28,347 bases of DNA from positions 1 through 28,347 of the forward strand of contig JBFGDZ010000022.1 in the NCBI GenBank assembly GCA_041580375.1, in the 5' to 3' direction. Origin of the DNA: JAPUIN01 sp041580375. GTDB lineage: Bacteria; Acidobacteriota; Polarisedimenticolia; Gp22-AA2. Every line of letters starts with the position of its first letter. Position 1 is the first letter of the stretch. This document shows positions 1 to 7,956 of the stretch, piece by piece. The translations under genes and the position numbers were made by a program. The notes under the pieces were generated by a model that was given only the letters and a program-made list of their open reading frames with translations, was not told the origin of the DNA and made no database searches.

Positions 1-1832
1 AGCTGGAGCGCCACTACCGTGACATGCAGGATCTGGAGTTCACGATCGAGGAGGGCACGCTGTACATGCTCCAGTGCCGGACCGGCAAGCGATCGCCGGC
101 CGCCACGTTCCGCATCGCCGCCGATATGGTGCGCGAGGGCCTCATCCGGCGCGAGGAGGCGGTGGCGAGGATCTCGCCCGCGGACGTCGAGCGTCTGATG
201 CATCACGTGCTGGATCCGTCGTTCCCGCGTGCCGAGCTCGAACGAAGGCTTCTGGGGCGGGGAATCGACGCCGTGCCCGGCGCCGCGTCCGGTGAGATCG
301 TCTTCTCCGCCCGCGACGCCGAGAACCGTGCTGCGGAAGGAGCCCGGGTCATCCTCGTGCGCAAGGAGACCTCCCCCGAGGACGTCGGCGGCATGCACGC
401 GGCCCAGGCCATCCTCACGGCCACGGGAGGCAAGACATCCCACGCGGCCGTCGTGGCCAGGGGCTGGGGCAAGCCGTGCGTCGTCGGCTGCGAGAGCCTC
501 TCGATCGACGCGAAGGCCGGCCGGATGCGCGTCGGGGAACGCGATCTCGGGCAGGGCGACATCATGACGCTGGACGGCTCGACGGGGCAGATCTACGAGG
601 GCGCCATACCCGTCGTTCAGCCTGAGCTGCCGGCCTCGTTCCGGCGCATCATGGCCTGGGCCGATGCGATCCGCGTGCTGCGCGTGCGCGCGAACGTCGA
701 CACGCCCTACGACGCGCGCAAGGCTATCGAGATGGGAGCGGAGGGAATCGGGCTGTGTCGCACCGAGCACATGTTCTTCGATACGGACGAACGCCGCCTT
801 GCCATCCAGGAGATGATCGTCGCAGGCGACCGCCCCGCGCGCGAGAAGGCGCTGAGCCGCCTGCTGCCGATGCAGCGGGCCGATTTCGAGGGGATCTTCG
901 AGGCCATGCAGGGCAGGCCCGTGACCATCCGACTCATCGATCCCCCGCTGCACGAGTTCGCACCCCATGAAGAGGCTCAGCAGCGCCACCTCGCGGAGCG
1001 GCTGGACATCCCGCTGGACGTGCTGTCCCGCCGGGTTGCGCGCCTGCACGAGGCCAACCCGATGCTGGGGCACCGGGGATGCCGGCTGTCCCTCACCTAT
1101 CCCGAGATCCTCGACATGCAGGTGCGCGCCATTCTGGAGGCCGCCGTGGCGGTGAAGCGCCGCGGAGTCCGCGTGAGGCCGGAGATCATGCATCCGCTCG
1201 TCATGGATCCCCGTGAATTCGATCTCCTCGCGGAGCGCACGCGCGAGGTCGCGGAGCGCGTCCTGCGCGACGCGAAGCTCCGGATCCCGTATCTGATCGG
1301 CACCATGATCGAAGTTCCGCGGGCGGCGATCCTGGCCGATCGCATCGCGGCGAGCGCGGACTTCTTCTCCTTCGGTACGAACGACCTCACGCAGATGACG
1401 ATGGCCCTGTCCCGGGACGATTCCGGCCGGTTCTTCCCCGAATACCAGGACGAGCGGGGCCTCGCGATCTTCAGGGACGATCCCTTCAACACCCTCGATC
1501 GGGACGGCGTGGGCGTCCTCGTGCGCTGGGCGACCGAGCGGGCGCGGGCCGCGCGACCGGAACTGAAAATCGGCATCTGTGGAGAGCACGGGGGCGAGGC
1601 GCGCTCCGTGGCCTTCTGCCATGATCTCGGAATGGATTACGTCAGCTGCTCGCCGTTCCGCATACCGGTCGCGCGGCTGGCTGCGGCCCAGGCGGCGCTG
1701 GCCGGCAGGGCGGCGTCCGGCGGTCGAAGACGCCGGATCGCATCGCCGGCGCGCCGCGGGCGGAGAACGGGTGGAACGGCGCGGGGGAGGGGTCGCAGAC
1801 ATGCTGATCGGCGTTCTGTCTCGCAGGCGTAG
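1..1832 (+). CDS. ppdK: Pyruvate, phosphate dikinase, C-terminal part (5' end outside window)
   Basis: PPDK interconverts pyruvate + ATP + Pi and PEP + AMP + PPi in the cytoplasm. The window begins inside the gene; the frame is open from base 3, ahead of the first in-frame ATG at 24, so the true start lies upstream. Visible are the phosphohistidine domain (GGKTSHAAVVARG, His codon 441-443, with the Thr that regulatory kinases modify in this family), the PEP-binding TIM barrel (EGIGLCRTEHMFF, IRLIDPPLHEF, GTNDLTQMTMALSRDD) and the catalytic-Cys motif GICGEHGG. The normal family end, CSPFRIPVARLAAAQAAL, is reached near base 1700. About 43 further codons, very rich in Arg, run on to TAG at 1830-1832 and overlap the next gene by 32 bases. 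Family identity is certain; whether the tail is functional is unknown. Confidence 0.96.
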   Translation, partial: LERHYRDMQDLEFTIEEGTLYMLQCRTGKRSPAATFRIAADMVREGLIRREEAVARISPADVERLMHHVLDPSFPRAELERRLLGRGIDAVPGAASGEIVFSARDAENRAAEGARVILVRKETSPEDVGGMHAAQAILTATGGKTSHAAVVARGWGKPCVVGCESLSIDAKAGRMRVGERDLGQGDIMTLDGSTGQIYEGAIPVVQPELPASFRRIMAWADAIRVLRVRANVDTPYDARKAIEMGAEGIGLCRTEHMFFDTDERRLAIQEMIVAGDRPAREKALSRLLPMQRADFEGIFEAMQGRPVTIRLIDPPLHEFAPHEEAQQRHLAERLDIPLDVLSRRVARLHEANPMLGHRGCRLSLTYPEILDMQVRAILEAAVAVKRRGVRVRPEIMHPLVMDPREFDLLAERTREVAERVLRDAKLRIPYLIGTMIEVPRAAILADRIAASADFFSFGTNDLTQMTMALSRDDSGRFFPEYQDERGLAIFRDDPFNTLDRDGVGVLVRWATERARAARPELKIGICGEHGGEARSVAFCHDLGMDYVSCSPFRIPVARLAAAQAALAGRAASGGRRRRIASPARRGRRTGGTARGRGRRHADRRSVSQA

Positions 1833-2712
1833 CCTCTATACCACCCGGCGCCTCATCGAGAGCGCGGAATCGCTCGGGTGCAGGACGATGGTCCTGGATC
1901 CGCTGCAGTGCTATCCCGTCCTGCAGCACGGGGGGCTCGCCATCCTGCACCGGCGCGGCGTTCTCCCCGTCGACGAGATCGATGTCGTCCTGCCGCGCAT
2001 CGGAGCGTCCATCACCGAGCACGGGCTGGCCGTCGTCAATCAGCTGGACATGATGGGGGTGCCGCTCGTCAACAGCTCGCAGCCGATCGCCCGATCGCGC
2101 GACAAGCTGCGCGCTCTGCAGCATCTGGTGCGCGCGGGGGTTCCCGTGCCGCGCAGCGTCATGGCCCGGCACCCCTCGCAGGCCCGCCAGGCCCTGACCT
2201 TCGTCGGTGGGGCGCCGGTGATCCTGAAGCTCATGAAGGGGACCCAGGGGATCGGCGTGATCCTGGCGGAGACGGAGCAGATGGTCCAGCAGGTGATGGA
2301 GACGTTCTGGGGCATGAAGCTGACCGTTCTCATGCAGGAATTCGTCGAGGAGTCGGAGGGGCGCGACATCCGCGCGCTCGTCGTCGGCCGGCGGGTCGTC
2401 TCGGCGATGCGGCGCCACGCGCGGCTCGGCGAGTTCCGGTCGAATGTCCATCGGGGCGGTGTCGGGGTGTCGGTCGACCTGCCGCCCGCCCATGCGCGCG
2501 TCGCCGTGCTCGCGTCACGCTCGCTGGGGCTGCAGGTGGCCGGCGTGGATATGCTCGAGTCCAGGGACGGCCCCCGCGTGATCGAGGTGAACTCTTCGCC
2601 CGGCTTCGAGGGTCTCGAACATTACACGGGGGTCGACGTGGCCCGGATCATGATCGAATACGCGATGCGCCATGCGCGACGAGGACGCCGGCGGGCACGC
2701 GAGGCCGGCTGA
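1801..2712 (+). CDS. rimK: RimK-type alpha-L-glutamate ligase
   Basis: ATP-grasp ligase of 303 residues; E. coli RimK has 300 and adds glutamates to the C-terminus of ribosomal protein S6. Family landmarks are visible along its length: an N-terminal LSRRRSLYTTRRL, VLPRIGASIT, the ATP-binding GGAPVILKLMKGTQGIGV, DIRALVVGRRVV, FRSNVHRGG and the Mg-binding EVNSSPGFEGLE near the C-terminus. ATG 1801 is chosen because a GGGGGAGG ribosome-binding site lies at about 1783-1790 and the protein then begins exactly where RimK does; an in-frame upstream extension to 1579 lies inside PPDK. It is followed after one base by an aspartoacylase-like hydrolase, a neighbourhood suggesting a matched add/remove pair. 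The substrate (S6, other proteins or free polyglutamate) cannot be read from sequence. Confidence 0.93.
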   Translation: MLIGVLSRRRSLYTTRRLIESAESLGCRTMVLDPLQCYPVLQHGGLAILHRRGVLPVDEIDVVLPRIGASITEHGLAVVNQLDMMGVPLVNSSQPIARSRDKLRALQHLVRAGVPVPRSVMARHPSQARQALTFVGGAPVILKLMKGTQGIGVILAETEQMVQQVMETFWGMKLTVLMQEFVEESEGRDIRALVVGRRVVSAMRRHARLGEFRSNVHRGGVGVSVDLPPAHARVAVLASRSLGLQVAGVDMLESRDGPRVIEVNSSPGFEGLEHYTGVDVARIMIEYAMRHARRGRRRAREAG

Positions 2713-2713
2713 C

Positions 2714-3736
2714 ATGAAGACGCCTCTCGTGATCGCCGAGCGACCGATCCGTCGGGGAACGATCGAGCAGATCTTCCTCAAGGTCAGCGAGTACTACACG
2801 GCCACGCCCGTCAACGTGCCCGTGACCGTCATCAGCGGCACGGAGGCGGGCCCGACGCTGTTTCTCACGGCCGCGATCCACGGAGATGAGCTCAACGGCG
2901 TCGAGACGGTTCGGCGCGTCATGACGAGCATCGCGCCGGAGCAGCTCCGCGGCACCCTGATCTGCGTTCCCGTCGTCAACCGCATGGGCTTCATGACGCA
3001 TACGCGCTACCTCCCCGGACGCCGGGACCTCAACCGCTATTTCCCCGGAGACGATGACGGCAATGCGGCCTCGCGCACCGCGAGCACCCTGTTCAAGGAG
3101 ATCGTTTCGCGCTCGCGATACGGGATTGATCTGCACACCGCCAGCGTCGGAAGGACGAATCTGCCCCATCTTCGGGCGGACATGTCGAATCGGGACGTTC
3201 GGCGCCTGGCGCGCGCCTTCGGCTCCGAGATCATCATGGACTCTCCCGGCTCGCCGCGGACGCTGAGAGCCGCCGCCACCCGTGCCGGCGTGCCGACGAT
3301 CATCCTGGAGGCCGGCGAGACCTTCCGATTCCAGCGCAACATGGTGTCGCACGGGGTGACCGGAGTGAGAAGCGTGCTGGCGACGCTCGGTATGATCGAC
3401 GAAAGGCCGCGAGAGCCCCGGTTTCGCGTGATCGTCAAGGTCACCGAATGGGCACGCCCGGAGCGGGGCGGCATCGCGGACATCCTCGTTCATCCGGGCC
3501 AGATCGTCTACGAGGGGGACGAGGTCGCCTCCATCACCAATCCGTTCGGCCGGGAGGTCTCATCGGTCCGCTCGCCTTTGACGGGCCTGATCATCGGGAT
3601 CACGACCGTGCCGATGGTCAATCCAGGGGACGCGATCTGCCACATCGCCAAGCTCGAAAAGACGCTGGCCACGGTCGAAAAATACTGCGTCACCGACTCC
3701 ACCGGGCGGAAAACGCTCCTCGTGTCCACGACGTGA
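2714..3736 (+). CDS. Succinylglutamate desuccinylase/aspartoacylase-family zinc hydrolase
   Basis: Protein of 340 residues in the AstE/AspA branch of the M14 metallocarboxypeptidase superfamily, which cleaves N-acyl amino acids or related amide bonds. Zinc ligands are recognisable as His56 and Glu59 (AAIHGDELNG) and His141 (GIDLHTAS); the acidic ILEAGE at 197-202 is the expected catalytic Glu region, and LPGRRDLNRYFPG at 100-112 is the substrate-carboxylate loop. After about residue 235 comes a lipoyl-like beta-barrel (VTEWARPERGGI to NPGDAICHIAKL). ATG 2714 is preferred over 2672: it follows the rimK stop by one base, has GAGG at 2701-2704, and the upstream extension is rimK sequence in another frame. 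True AstE in arginine catabolism is unlikely because no ast genes are nearby. The rimK linkage suggests removal of glutamate-type tails, which is inference. Confidence 0.88.
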   Translation: MKTPLVIAERPIRRGTIEQIFLKVSEYYTATPVNVPVTVISGTEAGPTLFLTAAIHGDELNGVETVRRVMTSIAPEQLRGTLICVPVVNRMGFMTHTRYLPGRRDLNRYFPGDDDGNAASRTASTLFKEIVSRSRYGIDLHTASVGRTNLPHLRADMSNRDVRRLARAFGSEIIMDSPGSPRTLRAAATRAGVPTIILEAGETFRFQRNMVSHGVTGVRSVLATLGMIDERPREPRFRVIVKVTEWARPERGGIADILVHPGQIVYEGDEVASITNPFGREVSSVRSPLTGLIIGITTVPMVNPGDAICHIAKLEKTLATVEKYCVTDSTGRKTLLVSTT

Positions 3737-3740
3737 CGGC

Positions 3741-5492
3741 ATGAATCGCATCCGCGTTCTGAACGAAAGCGTCGCCAACCAGATCGCCGCCGGCGAGGTG
3801 ATCGAACGCCCCGCGTCGGTGGTCAAGGAGCTGGTGGAAAACGCGCTGGACGCGGGGGCGTCGCGCATCGGCGTGGAGATCGACGGCGGGGGCGCCGAAC
3901 GGGTCCGGGTCATCGACGATGGCTGTGGCATGAGCCCCGAAGACGCCGGACTCGCCTTCGAACGGCACGCCACCAGCAAGATCCGCGAGGCCGCGGACCT
4001 GGCCGCCGTCCGGACATTCGGATTCAGGGGCGAGGCGCTCGCATCCATCGCCTCGGTGTCCGACGTGACCCTCACCACCGGGGATGGCTCGTCGGGCGGC
4101 GGCTGGAGGGTGACGATTCGCGCCGGGCGCCGGGTCGCCGCGGGACCTGCCCCGCATCCCCGGGGGACGACGGTGGAGGTCGGGCATCTGTTCCTGAACG
4201 CCCCGGCCCGGCGGAAGTTCCTGCGATCGGCCTCCACCGAGGTGGCGCAGATCGTGGACCGGCTGACCCGCGCCGCCTCCGCCCACCCTGCGATCGCGTT
4301 CAGCCTGCGCAGCGGCGGCCGGGAGCTGCTGAACTGGCCCCCGGCCCCCGCGGCGGCGGATCGCCTGCTTCAGATCATGGGCGCGGACCTCGGCCGATCG
4401 ATGCTTCGCGTGGAGCGGCGGGAAGGACCCCTGCGCGTCAGCGGTCTGGCGTCCGTGGCGACCGTGCACCGCCCGACGGCCCGCGATCAGCATCTTTACG
4501 TCAACGCGCGTCCCGTGAGGGATCGGGGGGTGCTGCACGCGGTCCGGCAGGCCTACGCGGGACTGCTCCCGACGGGACGCCATCCCGCGGTGCATCTTTT
4601 CCTCGAGATCCCGCCGGCGGAGGTGGACGTGAACGTCCATCCCGCGAAATCCGAGGTGAGGTTCCTGCGCCCGGGCGCCGTGCACGATCTGGTGCGTCAT
4701 GCGCTGAACGAAGCGCTCGTTGGATCGCCGGTGGCCGGGCGGACGGAGCCCGCGGGTCGGATGGTCCACGAGCCCGGTCCGGCGCCGGCCTGGGTGGCCC
4801 GCCCGTCGCGGGCCCGTGAGCGCCCCCCGGCGGGGACGCCCCCCGGATCGACCCCGGACGTCGAGGCCCGAGAGCCGGAGGCCGGCGGGCTCGAAGCGGC
4901 GGGACTCCTGCATCGGGTCCCGTTCGACGCTCTGGCCCAGTACCGCGAGTCCTACATCCTCGCCTCGGCCCCCGACGGTCTGGTGATCGTCGATCAGCAC
5001 GCGGCCCACGAGAGGATCCTCTACGATCGCCTCCTGCGCGATTCGCTCGCCAGCCGGGTCGAGAGACAGCGGCTCCTCTTCCCGGTCACCCTGGAGGTTC
5101 CGGCGACTCACGTCCGCGCGTTCGAGATCGCGTCCGACACGCTCGCCGGGCTGGGCTTCGCCATCTCGCTTTTCGGCCCGACGACTCTGAAGGTGGAGGA
5201 GGTGCCGGTGCTGGCGATCGGGTCCGATGTCGCCCGCCTCGTGCGCGAGCTGCTGGACGAGGTCCTGGAATGGGACCGGATGGACGGGTGGGAGGCCCTA
5301 CGGCACCGGATCGCGGCCAGCGCGGCCTGTCACGCGGCCGTGCGCGCCAACCACGCGCTGGCCCCGGAGGAGATGAACCGGATCGTGCTCGACCTGATGC
5401 GCTGCGATCGGCCCACGACCTGTCCCCACGGTCGACCGTCACTGCTTCGCATGCCGCTGGACCGCCTGGAGCGTGAATTCGGGCGACGCTGA
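3741..5492 (+). CDS. mutL: DNA mismatch repair protein MutL (endonuclease type)
   Basis: MutL couples MutS mismatch recognition to strand removal. The N-terminal GHL ATPase shows NQIAAGEVIERPASVVKELV, ENALDAGA, DDGCGM and GFRGEALASI, and NVHPAKSEVRF ends the transducer domain near residue 315. A Pro/Arg-rich linker spans about residues 330-395. The C-terminal dimerisation/nuclease domain has the metal motif DQHAAHE at residue 418, an ACHAAVRANHAL segment, CPHGRPS near residue 561 and a terminal FGRR, as in MutL of bacteria lacking MutH. The last acidic position of the DQHA(X)2E(X)4E motif is Asp rather than Glu. The 583-residue length is normal. It starts four bases after the preceding gene, so it is probably co-transcribed; no clear ribosome-binding site is visible. 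Confidence 0.97.
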   Translation: MNRIRVLNESVANQIAAGEVIERPASVVKELVENALDAGASRIGVEIDGGGAERVRVIDDGCGMSPEDAGLAFERHATSKIREAADLAAVRTFGFRGEALASIASVSDVTLTTGDGSSGGGWRVTIRAGRRVAAGPAPHPRGTTVEVGHLFLNAPARRKFLRSASTEVAQIVDRLTRAASAHPAIAFSLRSGGRELLNWPPAPAAADRLLQIMGADLGRSMLRVERREGPLRVSGLASVATVHRPTARDQHLYVNARPVRDRGVLHAVRQAYAGLLPTGRHPAVHLFLEIPPAEVDVNVHPAKSEVRFLRPGAVHDLVRHALNEALVGSPVAGRTEPAGRMVHEPGPAPAWVARPSRARERPPAGTPPGSTPDVEAREPEAGGLEAAGLLHRVPFDALAQYRESYILASAPDGLVIVDQHAAHERILYDRLLRDSLASRVERQRLLFPVTLEVPATHVRAFEIASDTLAGLGFAISLFGPTTLKVEEVPVLAIGSDVARLVRELLDEVLEWDRMDGWEALRHRIAASAACHAAVRANHALAPEEMNRIVLDLMRCDRPTTCPHGRPSLLRMPLDRLEREFGRR

Positions 5493-5537
5493 CCCGGGTG
5501 TCGGCCGGCTGACGATCGATCTCATTCCGCCCTCTCG

Positions 5538-5566
5538 TTGCTCGACCCCCCGCCTCGCCGTATAAT
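5538..5566 (+). promoter_or_regulatory. Sigma-70 promoter of the lytic transglycosylase gene
   Basis: A perfect -10 TATAAT at 5561-5566 lies 17 bases after a -35-like TTGCTC at 5538-5543. Transcription would begin near 5573, leaving a leader of under 20 bases before ATG 5590. It sits in the 97-base gap after mutL, which otherwise shows no feature. Confidence 0.75.
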
Positions 5567-5589
5567 GCCGTCGACACGCCGGATCGACG

Positions 5590-6357
5590 ATGAATCTCAA
5601 CCGTTTCAGACAATTCGGCATCGGGCCGATCGGGATGGTCCTGCTTCTGACGGCCATCCCGGCGCCGGCCGGCGCCGATGTCGCTCATCTCAGGAGCGGC
5701 GCCACGCTCGACATCATCGGGTTCACCGTCGATCGCGGCTGGGTCGTGCTGGACCTCGCCGGCGGCGGGCAGATGGCCCTGCCGCAGGATCAGATCGTGG
5801 AGATCCGGCGGACGGAGACGCCGATCGCGGAGCCGCACCGCGGGCTCCCGACCGAAGAGACGCGGCGGCTTCCCTCCGCCGCCGAAACACTCACCTCGGA
5901 GCCGGCGCCCATCACCGCGGAGTCCCCGAGGGACGCCGCGGCCCGCGGGACCGGGGCGGCCCCGGGACCCGGCGCCGATCGATCGGCTTTCGTCGATCTG
6001 GCCTCGCGGATCGCGCGCGAACACGACGTGGCGGTGGACCTCGTCCTGGCCGTGATCCACGTGGAATCGAGTTACGACCCGCGCGCGGTCTCTCCGCGCG
6101 GCGCCGTGGGCCTGATGCAGCTGATGCCCAGAACGGCCCGCCGTTTCGATGTCCGGGATCCGCTCGATCCTCAGGAGAACGTGAAGGGGGGAGTGCTCTA
6201 TCTCAAGGAGCTTCTGGATCGCTACAGCGGCCAGGTGAGGCTCGCCCTCGCCGCCTACAACGCCGGGGAGGAGGCTGTCGAGCGCTTCGGCGGCATCCCG
6301 CCCTACCGCGAGACGATCCAGTACGTGGAGCGGATTCTTCGGGAGATGAAGCGCTAG
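5590..6357 (+). CDS. Secreted lytic transglycosylase (SLT/LysM-type fold, family 1)
   Basis: Cleaves the MurNAc-GlcNAc bond of peptidoglycan with 1,6-anhydro product formation. The protein has 255 residues. Residues 1-29 form a signal peptide (hydrophobic IGMVLLLTAIPAPAGA). A short beta-rich segment at about 30-75 (LRSGATLDIIGF, GGGQMALPQDQIVEIRR) resembles small SH3-like N-terminal modules of secreted proteins. A Pro/Ala-rich linker follows to about 130. The SLT domain is unmistakable: AVIHVESSYDPRAVS with the catalytic Glu, GAVGLMQLMP, NVKGGVLYLKELLDRY, LALAAYNAGEEAV and PPYRETIQYVERI. It is monocistronic with its own promoter and converges on the TPR gene, the two stops being 13 bases apart. 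Which wall process it serves is not evident. Confidence 0.93.
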   Translation: MNLNRFRQFGIGPIGMVLLLTAIPAPAGADVAHLRSGATLDIIGFTVDRGWVVLDLAGGGQMALPQDQIVEIRRTETPIAEPHRGLPTEETRRLPSAAETLTSEPAPITAESPRDAAARGTGAAPGPGADRSAFVDLASRIAREHDVAVDLVLAVIHVESSYDPRAVSPRGAVGLMQLMPRTARRFDVRDPLDPQENVKGGVLYLKELLDRYSGQVRLALAAYNAGEEAVERFGGIPPYRETIQYVERILREMKR

Positions 6358-6370
6358 CTGCCTGACGGAG

Positions 6371-7843
6371 TCAGATTCCGCAGGTCCCGGATTCGCCGTC
6401 CAACTTCCGAAGCTCCATGTGAGCGCGGTCGGCCGCCTCGAATCTGTGAACCTGGGCGGCGCGCTTGAAATGTCCGCGCGCCTGGCGCAGGTCCCCGAGC
6501 CGTTGCCGGGCCATTCCGAGGTAGAGCTCGGTCCAACCCTCCATCCAGCCGGGTCGTTCGCCACCGGCGTCGGCGACGCTCTCGAACTCCTCGATCGCCT
6601 CCTCGTATCGACCCGAAAGGAAGAGAACACGCGCCTTCACGAACCGCGCCAGGACGTTTTCCGCGGAGCGCTCCACGGCCGCGTCGAGCCGGCCGATCGC
6701 TTCGACCGTGCGCCCGGCTCGCTGGTGCGCGAGCGCCTCGATCAGAACGGCGCGGCCGGCGGCGTCGAGGGCCGCCGGGCCATCCGACGCGGAGCCCTCC
6801 CTGGATCCGAGATGGAGTCTCACGCGGTGCAGGTCCTTCAGCGTGTGACCGGTCATCCCCTTCATGTTCAACATCCCGTCGTCGAGAATGCGACGGGCCT
6901 CCTCGAGACGCCAGTCGGAGATCAGGGCGTCGGCCATCACGATCCGGATCTGCCGCCTCTGCCGCACGCGGTCGGGATCGTCGCCGGAGGCCGATTCGAG
7001 CGCCGTGTGAAACTCGGTCAGCGCGCGATCCGGCTGCCCGAGCCGCATGTACAGCTCGCCGATGAGGCCTCGGATGAGAGGCGAGCCGTGGTTCTCCTCC
7101 AGGGCGACGCGCAGGTGCCCGAGGGCGGCGCCGTAGCATCCCTCCTCACTGCTCCCCTCGATGATCGCCAGGAGCAGGCGGGCGTCCGTCCTGAATCGTC
7201 CGGGTGAACCGGCGACGAGGCGAAGATCGCGGAGGCCGCGCTCGGCATTCCCCCCGGGGAGAAAGAGAATCACTCGCAGCCCCTTCACGATGGCAGGGAC
7301 CTTGTCCGCGTAGTAATTGTAGGCTCCGAGGGTGAATCGGGCCTCGACGCGGTCCGGATCGGCCTCGATCGCCTTCTCCAGGACCTTCTTGCCCCGGCGG
7401 GCTTCCCGCGCCGCACGGTAATAGTGCCGCTCGTCGGCCAGCACGTGAGCCCGGAGGATGTGTGCGGAGCCGATCACGGTCATCGCGCGAGAGTCCGCGG
7501 AGTCCTTATCCAGACGCTTCTCGGCCAACGTGATGGCCTGCTGGATCGCGGATTCGAATCGCGATCGCAGTCGGTCGACGTCGTCGTCGTCGAACAGGAT
7601 GCGCCACCATTGCGTGAACGCGACGAACAGGGGCGGCTCCGGATCGGCGGGGTCGAGCCGGGCCCCTTCCTGAAAGGCGCGGGTAGCCTCCCCGTAGAGC
7701 CCCTGATGCAGATGCTCGAGTCCGGCCTGCACGCGATCGACGGCCCGTCCCGGAGATCCCGCGATCGTCGGATCCGCCGCGGCGGTCGAGCCGAGCATCG
7801 CGCACAGGATGGCGATCGTCGGGCCAGTCCGTCGTCCGCTCAT
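6371..7843 (-). CDS. Exported TPR-repeat protein, function unknown
   Basis: Protein of 490 residues beginning MSGRRTGPTIAILCAMLGS, a probable signal peptide with cleavage near AAADP. Several TPR-like helical pairs follow: LEHLHQGLYGEATRAFQEGARLDP style near the N-terminus, ALGHLRVALEENHG, ELYMRLGQPDRALTEFHTALE, LAHQRAGRTVEAIGRLDAAVE and LFLSGRYEEAIEEFESVAD. I recognise no catalytic motif. ATG 7843 (minus strand) is preferred to the longer GTG at 7864 because the latter would place the AAGGAGG ribosome-binding sequence inside the coding region; from 7843 that site sits about 11 bases upstream. It is divergent from the HAD gene. Likely a periplasmic or outer-membrane-facing scaffold, with no firm role. 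Confidence 0.8.
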   Translation of the reverse strand: MSGRRTGPTIAILCAMLGSTAAADPTIAGSPGRAVDRVQAGLEHLHQGLYGEATRAFQEGARLDPADPEPPLFVAFTQWWRILFDDDDVDRLRSRFESAIQQAITLAEKRLDKDSADSRAMTVIGSAHILRAHVLADERHYYRAAREARRGKKVLEKAIEADPDRVEARFTLGAYNYYADKVPAIVKGLRVILFLPGGNAERGLRDLRLVAGSPGRFRTDARLLLAIIEGSSEEGCYGAALGHLRVALEENHGSPLIRGLIGELYMRLGQPDRALTEFHTALESASGDDPDRVRQRRQIRIVMADALISDWRLEEARRILDDGMLNMKGMTGHTLKDLHRVRLHLGSREGSASDGPAALDAAGRAVLIEALAHQRAGRTVEAIGRLDAAVERSAENVLARFVKARVLFLSGRYEEAIEEFESVADAGGERPGWMEGWTELYLGMARQRLGDLRQARGHFKRAAQVHRFEAADRAHMELRKLDGESGTCGI

Positions 7844-7907
7844 CGTCCCGTCATCCTCCTTCACATCATCTTACTCCCGCGGGGACGAAAGACCAGTGGG
7901 GAGGCGT

Positions 7908-7936
7908 TTGACAGGCCGTCGCCGCCGGCCCATGAT
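7908..7936 (+). promoter_or_regulatory. Sigma-70 promoter of the HAD hydrolase gene
   Basis: Consensus -35 TTGACA at 7908-7913, spacer of 17 bases, and CATGAT (4 of 6) at 7931-7936. The start point would be near 7943, so the leader is only about 14 bases and carries the GGAG ribosome-binding site at 7947-7950. A minus-strand promoter for the TPR gene must lie in the same 110-base divergent gap; only a weak TAAGAT-like -10 is visible there. Confidence 0.65.
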
Positions 7937-7956
7937 GCCCCTGCACGGAGGATCGG

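Noticed and set aside
2672..2713. Longer N-terminus for the aspartoacylase-like gene from ATG 2672
   Set aside because: The added residues are rimK coding sequence in another frame, and ATG 2714 has better spacing to GAGG.
3690..5111. 473-codon minus-strand open frame opposite mutL
   Set aside because: Arg/Gly/His-rich composition without family motifs, lies entirely against a clear mutL and the end of the hydrolase gene; a GC-rich shadow.
5086..6630. 514-codon minus-strand open frame across mutL end and the transglycosylase
   Set aside because: Spans two well-supported genes, a promoter and a convergent junction; Arg/Pro/Ser-rich with no domain.
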